Assembly: GCA_025617745.1 (NCBI GenBank)
Contig: CM046856.1
Location: 42,399,049 to 42,463,048, forward strand
Reading direction: 5' to 3'
Origin: Heliocidaris erythrogramma
Taxonomy: Eukaryota; Echinodermata; Echinoidea; Camarodonta; Echinometridae
DNA length: 64,000 nt
Shown here: positions 33,790-46,310 of the stretch, piece by piece
Numbering within the stretch: the stretch's first letter is position 1
Layout of the letters: every line of letters starts with the position of its first letter
Made by a program: the position numbers and the translations under genes
Notes under the pieces: model-generated
Seen by the model: only the letters and a program-made list of their open reading frames with translations
Databases searched by the model: none
Told to the model about the DNA's origin: nothing

Positions 33790-36480
33790 ATATGAATTAA
33801 TGAATGAATTTTTTATTTCATAATACTGCAGAAATCTGGCATGAAACATTACAATTGGTGAGCATACATCGTTCAAAATTTCGAAACTATAATCAATAAC
33901 AATTCCAATGTACATGTACATACAGTCAAAAGTGGAAAAAATTACATTAGTCCATAGAAAAAAAGCAGTATCATGGGAGAACCTAAGGAAAAGCACAGCT
34001 TGTTAAAACTAGGTTCCCCGATAACAGAGAGAATTAAGAAATACATTTATGCAATTATGTATACATATAGTAGTAAAGAGACGAGACAAGACGTGTGTAA
34101 AAGGGGGAAAAACAACAACAATACACACACAAACATCGCTAAAACATCAAAATAAAATAAGCATACTATGAACTAGTATACTAGCATCTAATGTCAGCCT
34201 ATTGGGTTTATATAGTAGTAGAAAAACCAGATCTATACACATAATGTATCATGAGTATTATGATTAAAAAGATGTCTTGAAGGATAGATTTTGTATGTTC
34301 TGTTTAGACACAGGCAGAAAACCAAATACTGTACAGTTGTTATGGACTTATACACTGTAAGAGCTAATTTGATAATGTTTAAGATTTCTTCTAAAAGATT
34401 TAAGAGAGGTAGCTTGCTTTAGATTTGAATCAAGATGATTCCAATAGAAGGGCCCAGTGTAGATTAATGTTTTCTGGGCAAACTGAGTACGAAGAAGTGG
34501 TAAATGAAAGAAAGATGATTGTCGTGTAGAATGCCTATGTATTCCATCATTCGTTTTAAACATTGATTGTAAAACCTGAGGCAATTCGTGAATTCGTGCT
34601 TGATACATTAAACTGCCTAACTGGTAATAAAACAAATCGTTTAGTCTCAACGCTTTATTTTCAAAGAATAATATTTTAGACGGAGCTAGTCTAGGCTTTT
34701 TCAAAATTATTCTCATCACCCGTTTTTGTATAACTGATAGTCTATCCAACTGATAGTACAGTTGCCCCAAGCTAGAATGCCATAATTTATGTAGGGTAGA
34801 ACCAAGGTAGAATACAACAAGAGTAATACATGAGAGGGAAACAAATATTTCAATTTGTTTATAATACCAACATTTCTAGAGAGTAATTTGTTTAGATACA
34901 CAGTTTGCGGTTTCCAAGATAACTTATTATCAATACCAAGAAACTTTAACTCCTCGACCACTTTAATTGTGGTGTTTTTAAGTAATACATTACCATCCAG
35001 AGATGTGATTGAGTTACTAAATAACATACAACGAGTTTTCTCCAAATTGAGAGATAGTCTATTGGCACATACCCAATCATGCACAACACTGAGCTCCTTA
35101 TTAGTTCGTTCCAGAAGTAACTTGGGATCTTCAGCAAATCATCAGCAAATAGTATGAATGATAACACACTTGAAGCATTATGAAAGTCATTTATATATAA
35201 AATAAACAACAACGGGCCAAGGAGAGATCCCTGAGGTACCCCACATTGAAGTTCTTTAGTTACTGATTCACATCCGTTGATAATTACATATTGCTTCCTA
35301 TTATGAAGATAACTTCTGAACCAGTCAAGCGCTTTGCCTCTTATACCATAATGGCATAACTTGTATAGCAAAATATTATGGTCAACCATATCGAAAGCCT
35401 TTGAAAAGTCCAGAAAAAGTCCAATAGTGTGTTCACGATTTTCAATGGCAGTTGAAACCTTATGGATAAAATGCAAAATAGCATGGATTGTAGAATGTTT
35501 TTCTCTAAAACCGAATTGGAATTTTGAAAATACCTCACAGTTGTTTAAAAATTTGACCACTCTTATATAGACAAGTTTTTCAAGAATTTTAGATATTGAA
35601 GGTAATAAAGATATTGGTCGATAATTGTTTAATTGAAGCTTGTCTCCTTTTTTAAAAACTGGAACAACCTTTGCTACTTTCATTTTTCCTGGAACAACAC
35701 CATTCACCAAAGAAAGATTAAAGATATGTTGCAAAGGAATCATAATTTCATCCACTATATTTTTAGCACAATATAACTAATACCATCATGACCAGTACTG
35801 GGTTTATTTTTCAGATTTTGTACAATGCGCTTTATTTCTATCGAATGAGTCGGAGTAAAAAACAAGGACTTAGTATTACGATCCTTCAAAAAAGAAGTAA
35901 ATTTCTTTTCAGTGGAAGGTACTTTTTTTGAAAGAGTGGGTCCAATGTTTGCAAAAAAATCATTAAAAGCATCAGCAATCAGCTTGCTATCATCGATGCA
36001 ATCATTGTTTAACAAGATTCTAGTAGGTTGTTTCTTTTGACTACACCTATTTAGCACACTATTAATAACCTTCCAAGTGGCTTTAGTATTATTTTTAGAC
36101 AAATCAAATTGAGAGCAATAATAATCATTCTTCGCAGTTCGCAACAAAGATGTCAAAATATTTCTATACTTGGCATATTTTTTGCGAGAAGCATCTGAAG
36201 GATTAGAACGGAATCTGTAGTAAAGTTTATTTTTCCGATTTATACACCTAAGCAAAGATTTAGTAACCCATGGTTGCCGGGCTTGCCGTGAATAATCTTT
36301 ACGCTTAATAATCTGAGGGGGAATACACTCATTGAAAGCATTACATAATAAATCCATAAATTTGTCATACGCAACATCAACGTCATATTCATGAATCACA
36401 ACATCCCAATCAACTTCTAAAAGTTTCTCTTTCAATCTACAGATTTTATATTGCGTAATGCTGCGAAAAAACATTAAACA
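33790..36480 (-). mobile_element. CR1/L2-like LINE, 5'-truncated, frameshifted
   Basis: Minus-strand LINE ORF2 without its endonuclease. From 36474 downward it reads the pre-RT linker (RQPWVTKSLLRCINRKNKLY), then RT motifs [62 protein letters not shown] and FADD. The thumb and C-terminal region follow (NRLSLNLEKTRCMLF, FLGI, LDRLSVIQKRVMRII) to 34348. At least three frame breaks exist: a one-base loss in an A-run near 35760, a short duplication next to FADD near 35140, and one near 34760. The 3' UTR runs to a tail of ATTCATT repeats near 33790-33815. Clade assignment is by motif style only. Confidence 0.85.
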
Positions 36481-38014
36481 TGGAACATTATGTGAAGTTT
36501 TTGCATTGAAACTATAAGGATTCTACTTTTTTTATTTTAGTTTGTTTTAAAGCCATGCAGTTTCGTATTCTCCACCCTATAGTGCACCATTAAAAAAAAA
36601 ATGGATTCATTGAATTTGATATTTACACGTGGGGAAATATCTCATGCATATTCTACTCGGTATACTTAATTATGTAAACGTGTTTGAATTGTTTAGTTAT
36701 CTGAAAAGAGGGTGTTGAGCTATCGATGAAAGGCAAAAGTGATTAAGAATTTTCTTTAAAAAGACAAAACATAATCTGATATTTGCATTAGGCCTACCAA
36801 CCCCGAATAAATATGTTTTTAATGTAAGCAATGTTTCAGGTGTTCCGTACGTCCCTTCACGTTTTCTGTTAAAGGATAGAGAACGAGCATGAAAACACCC
36901 ATGTTAACGTTTCAAATGTCTTTTCTTTTCTTGCGACTCTTTTTCCTTGTGGTGGAACGCTACTGAAATTAGTCAAGCGATATTATTATACCCGATCCAA
37001 CGGAATCATGCTCTAGTATGTGATTTCATTTTTGGCGCTCGAGAAAATACTACAATAATCATTGTAGTGACTCAACCCCTCATTTTTTTCTTCTCTTTAC
37101 GCCACTTGTTTCATAGAACAAATATACATGTACCAATACTTTAGATTCCGTGTCGGAAATTACCTTTGCCCAGACAAGATTAACGACGACAGTCCTAGTA
37201 TAGATACACTCAACAGCAGGGGCAGATCCAGCATTTTCAGGAATTTGTATTTAAAAAAATGGGAGGGGTAAAATTCAGAAAAGTTTCTGACAAGCACACA
37301 AACAAAAATCATTCTTACAATTTTGATGCTTTGGTACGTACTTCAAAATAAGCCACTTTGGAGATGCAATCTGAGCATGAGCAGATAAAGGTCATCTGTA
37401 CCAAATTCTGAAACCCACTGGCACTGACACTAATATTCGATATGTGCTCATGAATGTCATGTAATCATTATTCAATTATGCACTAATGGTGCATTCCATG
37501 ATATCCAGGTGGAAGTATTCTCTTTAAAGGGGGAAACAAAAACTATTCATGAGGCACCTCTATCACTCCCAGAGTTATTTTTCTGAAGTGCACATAAAGG
37601 GACCCTCCATGTCTAAAATATCTGTGGATATTTGGGGTCATTTGTACCATGCGCTAACCCCGAACTGGCTTATTATCTGACAGCCTTAGAAAATGTACAC
37701 TCAAGATATGCCAAAAGTTGCCGGGTTTCAAAGGCGGGCCCGCGATTTACAATATTAAACAATCTGAGTAATTTGTTTCAATTATAGGTAACAACAAAGG
37801 AATAAAAAACATTAACCATGAACAAATGCACGCTGTATATCATAGAAATATGGTACGTACATTACTTGAATTTTGCATTAAGTACAATATTGTACTGTTT
37901 CCAATGTCTTTACAAAAAGTAATACATTGGAAATTGACTCAAAACCAATCCTTTTGCAACTAGCATTTGATACATGTGCCAATTAATTCCATATTTCATG
38001 ACATCTTTTGCTGA
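36481..38014. other. intergenic DNA
   Basis: AT-rich, no gene recognised. Confidence 0.45.
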
Positions 38015-38027
38015 TTGGTTCACCCGA

Positions 38028-38180
38028 AAACGTCCAATTGGTATTGGTTTCAACTGGAACCAGTTGTTCCAATTTCTCTATTAGAGATCCAGTTGGCAGC
38101 TGGTTTCAACTGGAAATCTAAACTGCAAATTTCAAATGGTTTCAACTGGAAATTTCTGACTGGTTTCAATTGGATTTTCG
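38028..38180. repeat. short tandem repeat of TGGTTTCAACTGGAA
   Basis: Five to six imperfect copies of TGGTTTCAACTGGAA at irregular 15-40 bp spacing, followed by a G run at about 38198-38212. Confidence 0.6.
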
Positions 38181-38819
38181 TCCTGGGCGGGTGGGCGGGG
38201 CGGGGGGGGGGGGCACTTGCCGGTTATATCCCCCACCCCCAGTGCTCAATATAATGAGCAGGAACATACTGACATCATATGCGTTAAGCCTGTCTATGAT
38301 AAAACATGGGTACAAGAAGAATGACGACGGTCTTGAACAAACTCACAAAACAGTAAAGCAAACAATGGTCTATAATACCCTCTCGGGCGTGGAGCTGTAT
38401 TCATGATCAGAGCGAGAATAGATTTGATCCATTCAAGAGCTCCTTGGTGCATTCATGTATACGTTTACTGGTACATCATTATGTTTACGTGATCATACAA
38501 CGGCATGAAGTGAAACTGAATGTCATGACGTACAACCGTCATGACTTGCAGGGTTGGATACAAAATTTGTGTACCTCATTCACAGCTACTTGGTAAGTTT
38601 ATTTTAAATATAATGATATTGTCATGTGTTATCAGTTTTAGAGTATTCATTCTACAACTTTCTTCAAAGGCCAGTACAGACAGCTAATTAAGTTCTAGTT
38701 GTTATCTGAATGCATATATAACGATACATATTGTAATTTGTAGTACGGATTGCGATGGAAGAAGAGAAAGAAGCAAAAACTAATACGGAGATGATATTAA
38801 CAATGATTAACGAAGAATA

Positions 38820-40175
38820 GTCCGGGAGCCAGGGGGGGGGGGGGGGGGTCAACCTAGCTGGAAAGGAAACCAATTTTCATGTGCATGAATGTAAAGATCG
38901 CATAGTCCTATATAACGAATTGACCGTCTGGCATGTTCTATGTGGTGGGTGTGGCCGGTGTGGCCGGGGGCCGCGTTTACGTTTTACAACCAAGCCTAGG
39001 CAGATTTCGCATTTTTCATATTAATAATACGGTTTATTCCGTCAAGCCTAATCTGCATGAATATTCATGAAAACGAATTATAGCGATATAATAAAACGAG
39101 CAAGGGCATCGAGCAGCTGTTGTGTGTGGCGCAATCGGATAATGCAGTCCTCTCTTGGTGAAAGAACCACGAGTTCGAACCTCGGCAGAAGTTTATATTA
39201 CGAAATTTTCTTTTGCTTATTTAAAAATAAGGTGACTGAGTAAGAAAATACAAGTCCGATACTTGTAGTCTGTTTCAAAGTCTTCAAAAAGGGGTTTCTG
39301 CCTAGGCTTGGTTGCAAAAAAGAAAGACGCGGCCGGGGGAGGTCACAAAGTGGTCAAAAAAATGAACTAGATCAGCTGGAAAGGAAACCATTAGAAACCT
39401 ATATCAAAAGATTCGCCGTATTTTAGTACCAAGGTACATTAATGGACAATGCCAGACGTTTTAAGTGGAGGGGGTGCCCACCAGACGCCCCCAAATGGGG
39501 TCCAAAATTGAGCTAGATCAGCTGGAAACGAAACCCTTAGAAACCTATATCAAAAGATTCGCCATAGTCCCAAGATACATGAATGGACAATGCCAGACGT
39601 TTTAAGTGGTGGGGAGTGCTTGCCAGACGCCCCTAAAGTGCCTCAACCCCCAATATTGAACTAGATCAGCTGGAAAGGAAACCCTTAGAAACCTATATCA
39701 AAAGATTCGCCAAGGTACATGAATGGACAATGGCAGACGTTTTAAGTGGTAGGGAGTGCTTGCCAGACGCCCCTAAAGTTCCCCAACTCCCAATATTGAG
39801 CTAGATCAGCTGGAAAGGAAACCCTAAGAAACCTACAGTATATCAAAAGATTCGCCATAGTGCGAAGATACACAAAATAATGACCACTGCCAGACGATTT
39901 AAGTGGTGGAGAGTGCCTGCCAGACGCCCCTATGGTAATCCATCCCCCATTATTGAGCTAGATCAGCTGGAAAAGAAACCTTATGGAACCTGTGGGAAAT
40001 TACTCACCAGAGTCCAAAGATGCGCAAATGACCACCACTAGATCATTTAAGTGGTGGAGAGTGACTGTTTTTATACAACCCCTATATGTTGTCCAGACTT
40101 ACATAGATACTGCCAGGAATCATCATGATTATATATTGTGGGATCTACCTGCCGCACGCCCCCCCCCCCCCACCC
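38820..40175 (+). repeat. dispersed element with internal 145-bp tandem repeats, copy 1
   Basis: Starts TCCGGGAGCC plus a G run and TCAACCTAGCTGGAAAGG, and ends in CTGCCGCACGCC plus a C run. Inside, five units of 140-157 bp begin GCTAGATCAGCTGGAAAGG (about 39369, 39508, 39659, 39799, 39956) and contain ATCAAAAGATTCGCC and CCAGACGTTTTAAGTGGTGG. An inverted copy with fewer units lies at 44655-45078. A separate element (38973-39337) is inserted in it. Confidence 0.75.
38973..39337. mobile_element. TIR element with internal tRNA-like segment
   Basis: Termini pair as ACAACCAAGCCTAGGCAGA (left, about 38990) and TCTGCCTAGGCTTGGTTGCA (right, about 39298-39317), extending outward to GCGT/GACGC. It interrupts GTGTGGCCGGGGG, which continues as GAGGTCACAAAG after it; the uninterrupted form is present in the inverted copy at about 44920-44945. 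Near 39128-39190 it contains GTGTGGCGCAATCGGATAATGC and GAGTTCGAACCTCGG, resembling tRNA A and B boxes. Confidence 0.6.
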
Positions 40176-41529
40176 CCTAAAGAATGACACACAAATATGA
40201 AAATTAGCAGTAATCACTCTGTTCCTATTTCATTTCTTTTACTTATAAATGGGATACTCGACGTCGGACAGTATCGGCAAAATATGATTAATTTAACGCA
40301 CGTAAGGAGTTTACTCCTATATATACATGTATTTAGTACCTTTTAACAGTGAAAATTATGGCTTGTTGAAATTGTTCATATAGTTTGTTATATAATTTAC
40401 ATTAATTCTTGACTGAATTGGTAAAAGTCGTATTAGTATTGACGTTATAATCCATATGTTTATTGCAGGCGCCAGCAACTGTTTTATTACTTGTTTTATT
40501 ACTGATCTTAGTTGTAAACTATAAGATTCATTAAAAAATGTTCAGACCTTTTTTTTTTCAAAAAGCGCTAGCGCAAGCTTTCGTCAAATTTTTGCCGATT
40601 TAATGATTGCCCCGTAATTTATACAGACGATAATAAACTTCATCCTATTCAGAATCATATTCCGCTCATTTTGATACCAACCAAATGTATGTACCTCATC
40701 TGAAAACGCTCCAGGAAAAATCTCCAGTCTCTACAATCATTTTAAAAATGATAAATATTTAATTGGCCAGACCTATTGAAACGTATTAAAATCGTATCCT
40801 GATTATCGTTTGATATTACAAATTGCTGTTAAGATCCAGAGATTTTTTTAAAAGATCACAATAATCTGATACATGTGTTTTAACAATGATATCTACGTTG
40901 CAAAATGTAACCGGCTATCAGGCTATAGCTGTGCGTTTCAAATTACGTAGTCTACACAGAGGCTTTAATACTTAATTCCTGATAAATCAGATTTCACTTT
41001 TATCCACAAACATTAATGTGTGTAACATTGATGTCAGTAATGTCCAATCCTCAATGTTTATATCAAATATGTAGCCTTCTAAGTTCAAGGTTCAAATCAT
41101 AGACTAATGCTTTCCATCTTGGGGTCAAGACTTTGGATTTTTAAAAGAAATCACCCTTTTTTCAGAGTTTTAGCCTGTATTATTCATTACTCTGTTAAAT
41201 ACATGTCAAGTTATTCATTATATTCATAGAAATACATCATCTCATCATGTTTCATTCAACATGTTCAACATAATATGATGTTAGACAGATAATATTAGTT
41301 AGAAAGAATCGGAACGTCGCTCGGCCCAAATAGAAACCTAGTGACATATTCGGATACACACATAAAGGTACAAAAAGGGTAATAAACAATAATGATTACA
41401 CCTGATCTCTGTTTATTTTGGTGAATTAGATTTGCCACCGATACCATAACTCACTATATATGTACATGTATGTATTATATCTCACTCATATTTACGCTGA
41501 ATTCTTCACGTTCAAAGCAATCTCCGTAT
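40176..41529. other. intergenic DNA
   Basis: AT-rich; no ORF, RNA or repeat structure recognised. Confidence 0.45.
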
Positions 41530-42310
41530 AAAAAAAACTTTTGATTTGATTTGATTTGATGCTCATTTCTATTGCCATGTACATCATCATAGATTTACAA
41601 TCTTCATGTATGGTCACATAAAATCATAATTATATAGAAAAAGGGGTCGTCATAAGCACAGTTCAGGTGGAACATAAGGTCTGTAAATACCAGTAACCTT
41701 CATAAAACTCCTGACTACTGATTCTTATATTGCAAGGTACAAGGATACGTGCTGAAAAAACACATGTAGGTATATTTCTATGCATAATTACGAATGTTGC
41801 AGATACAGGCATTAATAATATGTAGACTGTCTTGTAATAAGTAGGAAACAATTAAGGTTAGCCTGTAAACTATTGATTAATGATATTGTATATCGCTAGC
41901 AATACATGAAAGAAGATAATCTTTTAAGCGTTCTTTTTTTAATACACTTTGTTGGGCTTGAACATAAGCTATATAGGTAGTGAATTCCAAATATCGGGTC
42001 CAGTGTGTCTTATAGATCTATGAGCCTGCCTGAGGGCTGTTTTGGGATAATAATTGTTCAAATGCATATTAGTAGAAATTCAGGAATGTAGGACGAGTAA
42101 TTGCATAAAGGCTGCCACGGTAACTGAAGTTTATGTAAACATATATCCACTGTTTCAAACAATGCGGAATATCATTCTGAATATTACCTCCAAGTTTCAT
42201 TGCATCATGATAAGGAATTAAAAAGTAAAAGCCTAAAAGGAAAAGGTTCAAGTGATCAATGTGAAAAAAAGTTGCACTTAAGGTTATGAAGCATATTGTG
42301 TACATTTCCT
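41530..42310 (-). mobile_element. LINE 3' relic
   Basis: Minus-strand reading near 42030-41965 gives LRQAHRSIRHTGPDIWNSLP, the typical C-terminal tail of CR1/L2-like LINE ORF2 proteins, with KKERLKDYLLSCIA in another frame just downstream. The 3' end is a (CAAAT)n tail at 41540-41561. Too decayed to code. Confidence 0.6.
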
Positions 42311-42699
42311 ATGCAAGTTAGCAAATTACCTTTTTAAATTGTTATGTAATTCTCAGGAATTTCTTCAGGTACAATATGCTTCCCTATTAAACTGTATGCT
42401 CATGAAAAGAAAGAGATAGAGAAATATGCAATAAACCATGCTTAAAAGTTCAGAAGCATGAGTTATTGTTTGATTATTTGTGTAAAAGTCAATGCAAATC
42501 ACTAAAGTGCAACTTTTTTCCCATGCATTTTGACATAAAATGCATTTTTTTCGCAGCAATAATGATATCTGGTGGCAATGATATGCCATTCATGTTATGA
42601 GTAATAAAATTCCCTATCCATTCCCGTTTGAATTGTGAAAATCGGTAAAATACTTTTTGAGATATATCCAAAAATGCTAGGGGGAACTTACTTTTTTGG

Positions 42700-44145
42700 T
42701 TGAGTGTATATGTTTTTGGATGATAATCAGTCCTCTCCGCATCTCAACATTCACGAATGGGCTTCTAATCATAAATTTGCCAGAGCTATAGACAGTGGCA
42801 CACACTGCATGTATTTTCTTGGACTTCTCCAAGGCCTTTGATACTATAAATCATGATATATTGTTGTATAAGTTATCTCACTATGGTATCCAGGGAAATG
42901 CCTTGGAGTGGTTCAGGAACTACATGTAACCTATAGTGATAGAAAACAATATGCATACATGAATGGTTTTGAATGGACCCTTCAGTCAATTACTTGTGGT
43001 ATCCTTCCAGGCTCTCTAGTAGGCCCGCTCCTGTTTAGTTTATATGTACACTAACACCTACAAAACTCATCTGCAGTCTTTTCATAATCTTCTTTGCTGA
43101 TGACTCCAATATTTTTTGGTCTCACCATAACCCTGTTACACTTCTGAACATTGTAAACACTGAATTAATTTGCGCTTTAATTTGCGCTCATCATAAGTGA
43201 AACAAATTTCTTGCTTTTTAGTAATTCTATATCATTCCGAGGCTGAGTCTATCAGATTTTTGATGTTTATATAAACAGTAAACTAACGTGGAAAGTTCAA
43301 ATTTATTGTTGATGTAAACTCATGTAAATTCAGGTGTATATTGAACAAGGTCTTATATTTTAATTATTGTAATTGCATGGGGAAATAGCTCCATAACCCT
43401 CATGGACAAAATGTAAGAATTGTAAAGAATGTTGGATTTCGTGCACATACAAATGAGTTTTTCTATAATTTTTATGCTCTTGAGATGTCTGACTTGTACT
43501 TTCTTGGAATCTTGAAATATTTATATATATGAACTCTCGAAAAGTAATTTACCGCATGATTCCTTCCTATTTTCCAACCCAACATTATGCAGTATATTCC
43601 TACCAAACTAGACAAACAATTTCCACCTCCCGCGAGCCCCAACCGTGTTTGCAAACAAAACAATCACCTTTACTGGACCCAGCCTTTCTTGTTACACTGT
43701 CCTGCCTTTACAATTTTACTTTCGCTTCTTTCTTCTTCTTTTTCTTTTCTTTATTCTCTTTCGTCATTTTCTTTACTTTCCTGCACGTTACGAGCATTGC
43801 TCTCCTTGTTCGGGATCGTTTAGTAAATCTGATATTTCTATTCCGTTTTGCTTTTTATTACATGTTAATCACAATTACTTATATTAAGTACTCTAAACGG
43901 GAGCCTAATCATTTACAAGCTATATGCTTTTTATTTAAGCTCCGTTTAACAAATATCTTTTCCCCCAATCGTTCCTACATGTATATCTCTCTAAACTTTC
44001 CACCTATTTACCGCACTTTATACTTGATTTGAGTTCTTTGATCGTACGTTTTGAAATTGACGCTTATATGCAAGTAATAACTGAATTGTTTTTATGTGAA
44101 AGTGGAACAAATAAAAATTCAAACTTCAAACTTCAAACTATACCA
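42700..44145 (+). mobile_element. CR1/L2-like LINE relic
   Basis: Plus-strand RT remnants: [20 protein letters not shown] from about 42816, [16 protein letters not shown] followed by a stop, GSLVGPLLFSLYV near 43010, and FFADDSNIF near 43090. A C-terminal fragment TITFTGPSL lies near 43660. It ends in a (CTTCAAA)n tail at 44118-44140. Multiple stops and shifts. The 167-codon ORF at 43529-44032 inside it is not a credible gene. Confidence 0.75.
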
Positions 44146-44654
44146 ATATGTCATATATACAAATATTATACTATGTTAATATAAAACTCCCCTCTCCATT
44201 CCCACAAAAAAAAATCAGAAACTGGCCCCGGAATGGTCTATCTACTGTATATAGTGTAATCAGTGAACCGGCCCAAATTTGACTATAAAGCTTGTGCTAG
44301 CCCTTTAAAAAAAAGGTCAGATTTTTTTAGGAATGAATTTAATAATATTCAGCTTATATCAGTAATAAAACATTTGCTGGTGCTTGTTATAAACATATAA
44401 AATAATTATAAGTCTAATATGAATTAAGAACTAATGTCAATTGTAATTATAACATACTATAATCATTAACAATCACACAAACCATAATCCACATTGTTAA
44501 AAGGTACATAATAGGAACGTGCGTTAAATCAATCATATTTTGCTGGTTTTACAGCGTTTGATGTCTAGATATCCCATTTATATTAGAAAAAACAGGAATA
44601 AGAAAAACAATGAGCGTTGATTTGCACAATTTGAGTGTCATTCTTTACATTGAG

Positions 44655-45078
44655 GATTGGGGGGGGGGGGGGGGGGCGTCTGGCAGGTATTTCTAAGGGT
44701 TTCCTTTCCAGCTGATCTAGCTCAATTTTTGGATCCCCCCTTTGGGGCGTCTGGCGGGCACCCCCACCACTTAAAATGTCTGGCATTGCTCATTCATGTA
44801 CCTTGGGACTATGGCGAATCTTTTGATATAGGTTTCTAAGGGTTTCGTTTCCAGCTGAACTAGCTCAATTTTTGGACCCCCTTTGGGGGCGTCTGGCGGG
44901 CACGCCCCAACACTTAAAACTTTGTGACCTCCCCCTGGCCACACCCACCACATAGAACATCCCAGACGGTCAATTCGTTATATCGGACTATGCGATCTTT
45001 ACATTCATGCACATGAAAATTAGTTTCCTTTCCAGCTAGGTTGACCCCCACCCCCCCCCCCCCCCGGCTCCCGGACTA
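44655..45078 (-). repeat. dispersed tandem-repeat element, copy 2 (inverted)
   Basis: Reverse-orientation relative of 38820-40175 with about three GCTGATCTAGCTCAATTTTTG units, bounded by a G run at 44660 and a C run plus CGGCTCCCGGACTAG at about 45050-45077. It keeps the uninterrupted GTGACCTCCCCCTGGCCACA sequence that the nested element splits in copy 1. Confidence 0.72.
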
Positions 45079-45478
45079 GAAGGAAACAAGATAAAGAGTT
45101 GGCGGCCGGGAAAAGAAAATGAAGATGATGGTCAGCGAAGGAGGAGAAAGGAAAAGAAAAGAAAATAAATGAAAGAAAAATGTTGATTAATGAGGTTGAA
45201 GATTTGTCAATTTGTCGGTCAATAGACCTGTTTACTAATTTTATGCATACTTTTTGAACAAAAGTTTCTCTTGACGACTCAAAAGCTTGCCAGAGGCTTG
45301 CCCGACATAGCAACAACTAATACATGCAAAATGGATTCCATCTATACAGATGCCATTATGCATAGCGGGTGCACCAAATAGTTGGTAACTAAGGATTCTG
45401 GAGAGAAACATCCATAAATTTGACTAACTTATTAAACAGGTCTATTGAATATGGTGTCGTCGCCGAAACCACTGGCCC

Positions 45479-45550
45479 GTCCCCGTGGTATAGTGGTTAT
45501 TGCATTGGCGTTCTAAGCCAACGACCCGGGTTCGATTCCCGGCGGAGACA
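45479..45550 (+). tRNA. tRNA-Arg (anticodon TCT), predicted
   Basis: A 72-nt cloverleaf can be drawn. Acceptor GTCCCCG/CGGAGAC has six of seven pairs and one C-A mismatch; the D-arm includes TATAGTGGTTA; anticodon stem TTGGC/GCCAA is perfect around loop GTTCTAA; variable loop is CGAC; T-arm is CCGGG-TTCGATT-CCCGG. Internal promoters TGGTATAGTGGT (A box) and GGTTCGATTCC (B box) are good and a T6 Pol III terminator follows at 45551. Anticodon TCT reads AGA. The body looks more like Asp/Glu/Gly tRNAs than usual metazoan tRNA-Arg(TCT), and position 32 is G, so a remoulded copy or pseudogene is possible. Confidence 0.75.
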
Positions 45551-45698
45551 TTTTTTCAACCTTTGCAAAAATTTCAAAAAGGAGGACAGCTCTGGGGAAC
45601 TTTGATTTAAGCTACGCAACCATTATTTTCTCATTTTCATTTCTCACAATTATTTCCACAAGAGTAACCAAAGCTGTTGTATATGTTATTTCCTTACA

Positions 45699-45702
<4 letters not shown>

Positions 45703-45742
<40 letters not shown>
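45703..45742. repeat. (TA)n(CA)n microsatellite
   Basis: About ten TA then ten AC dinucleotides. Confidence 0.95.
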
Positions 45743-45743
<1 letters not shown>

Positions 45744-46310
45744 TGTAATGCAGTTATATTGCACTATGCAGATACAATGCAGATATAACGCAGAATACTC
45801 CATGTTGAGAAGAAAACTATTTAATATGAATGAACGTTTGACCCTGTGATTTAATAGCCTACCGATATGCCCAAAAGTCAACAGCCAACAGCCAATATTT
45901 GCAAATATATCATCATCATCTCCTTTGGTTATGTGATTCCTCTCTTTTGTACTCATTTCATTTCACCTATGAGTTATGGATTACAAGTTTTCATTGCTTC
46001 TCAGTACAGTGGCCGCTGATTACCTGAGCTTTAGCGAAATCAAATATATTCAGTTTTATTCTTTAATGTAAATATTCTAATTTATATTACTTTGCTACAC
46101 TATTTTTTTTAGTGCCCTTGAACATTTCGACCCATATTTCCACCCTTTGCAAAATTAATTAATATAAACCTGCTTAAAATGTCATGTACATTTATATTCA
46201 TTTATTTATTTATTCTTAGTTTCGCTCAAATAACTCATCTGGTATAACATCCTTGACTTTACGATCTGTCGACGTTTCAAAGATCTCGATGTGAGATTCT
46301 GATTGTGAGG

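Noticed and set aside
39128..39195. tRNA gene candidate (GTGGCGCAATCGG ... GAGTTCGAACCTC)
   Set aside because: The T-arm folds but no seven-base acceptor stem or proper anticodon arm can be formed; treated as a tRNA-derived segment of a mobile element.
43529..44032. 167-codon plus-strand ORF
   Set aside because: It lies in the decayed tail of a LINE relic; the frame carrying LINE-like text (TITFTGPSL) is a different one and the peptide is low-complexity.
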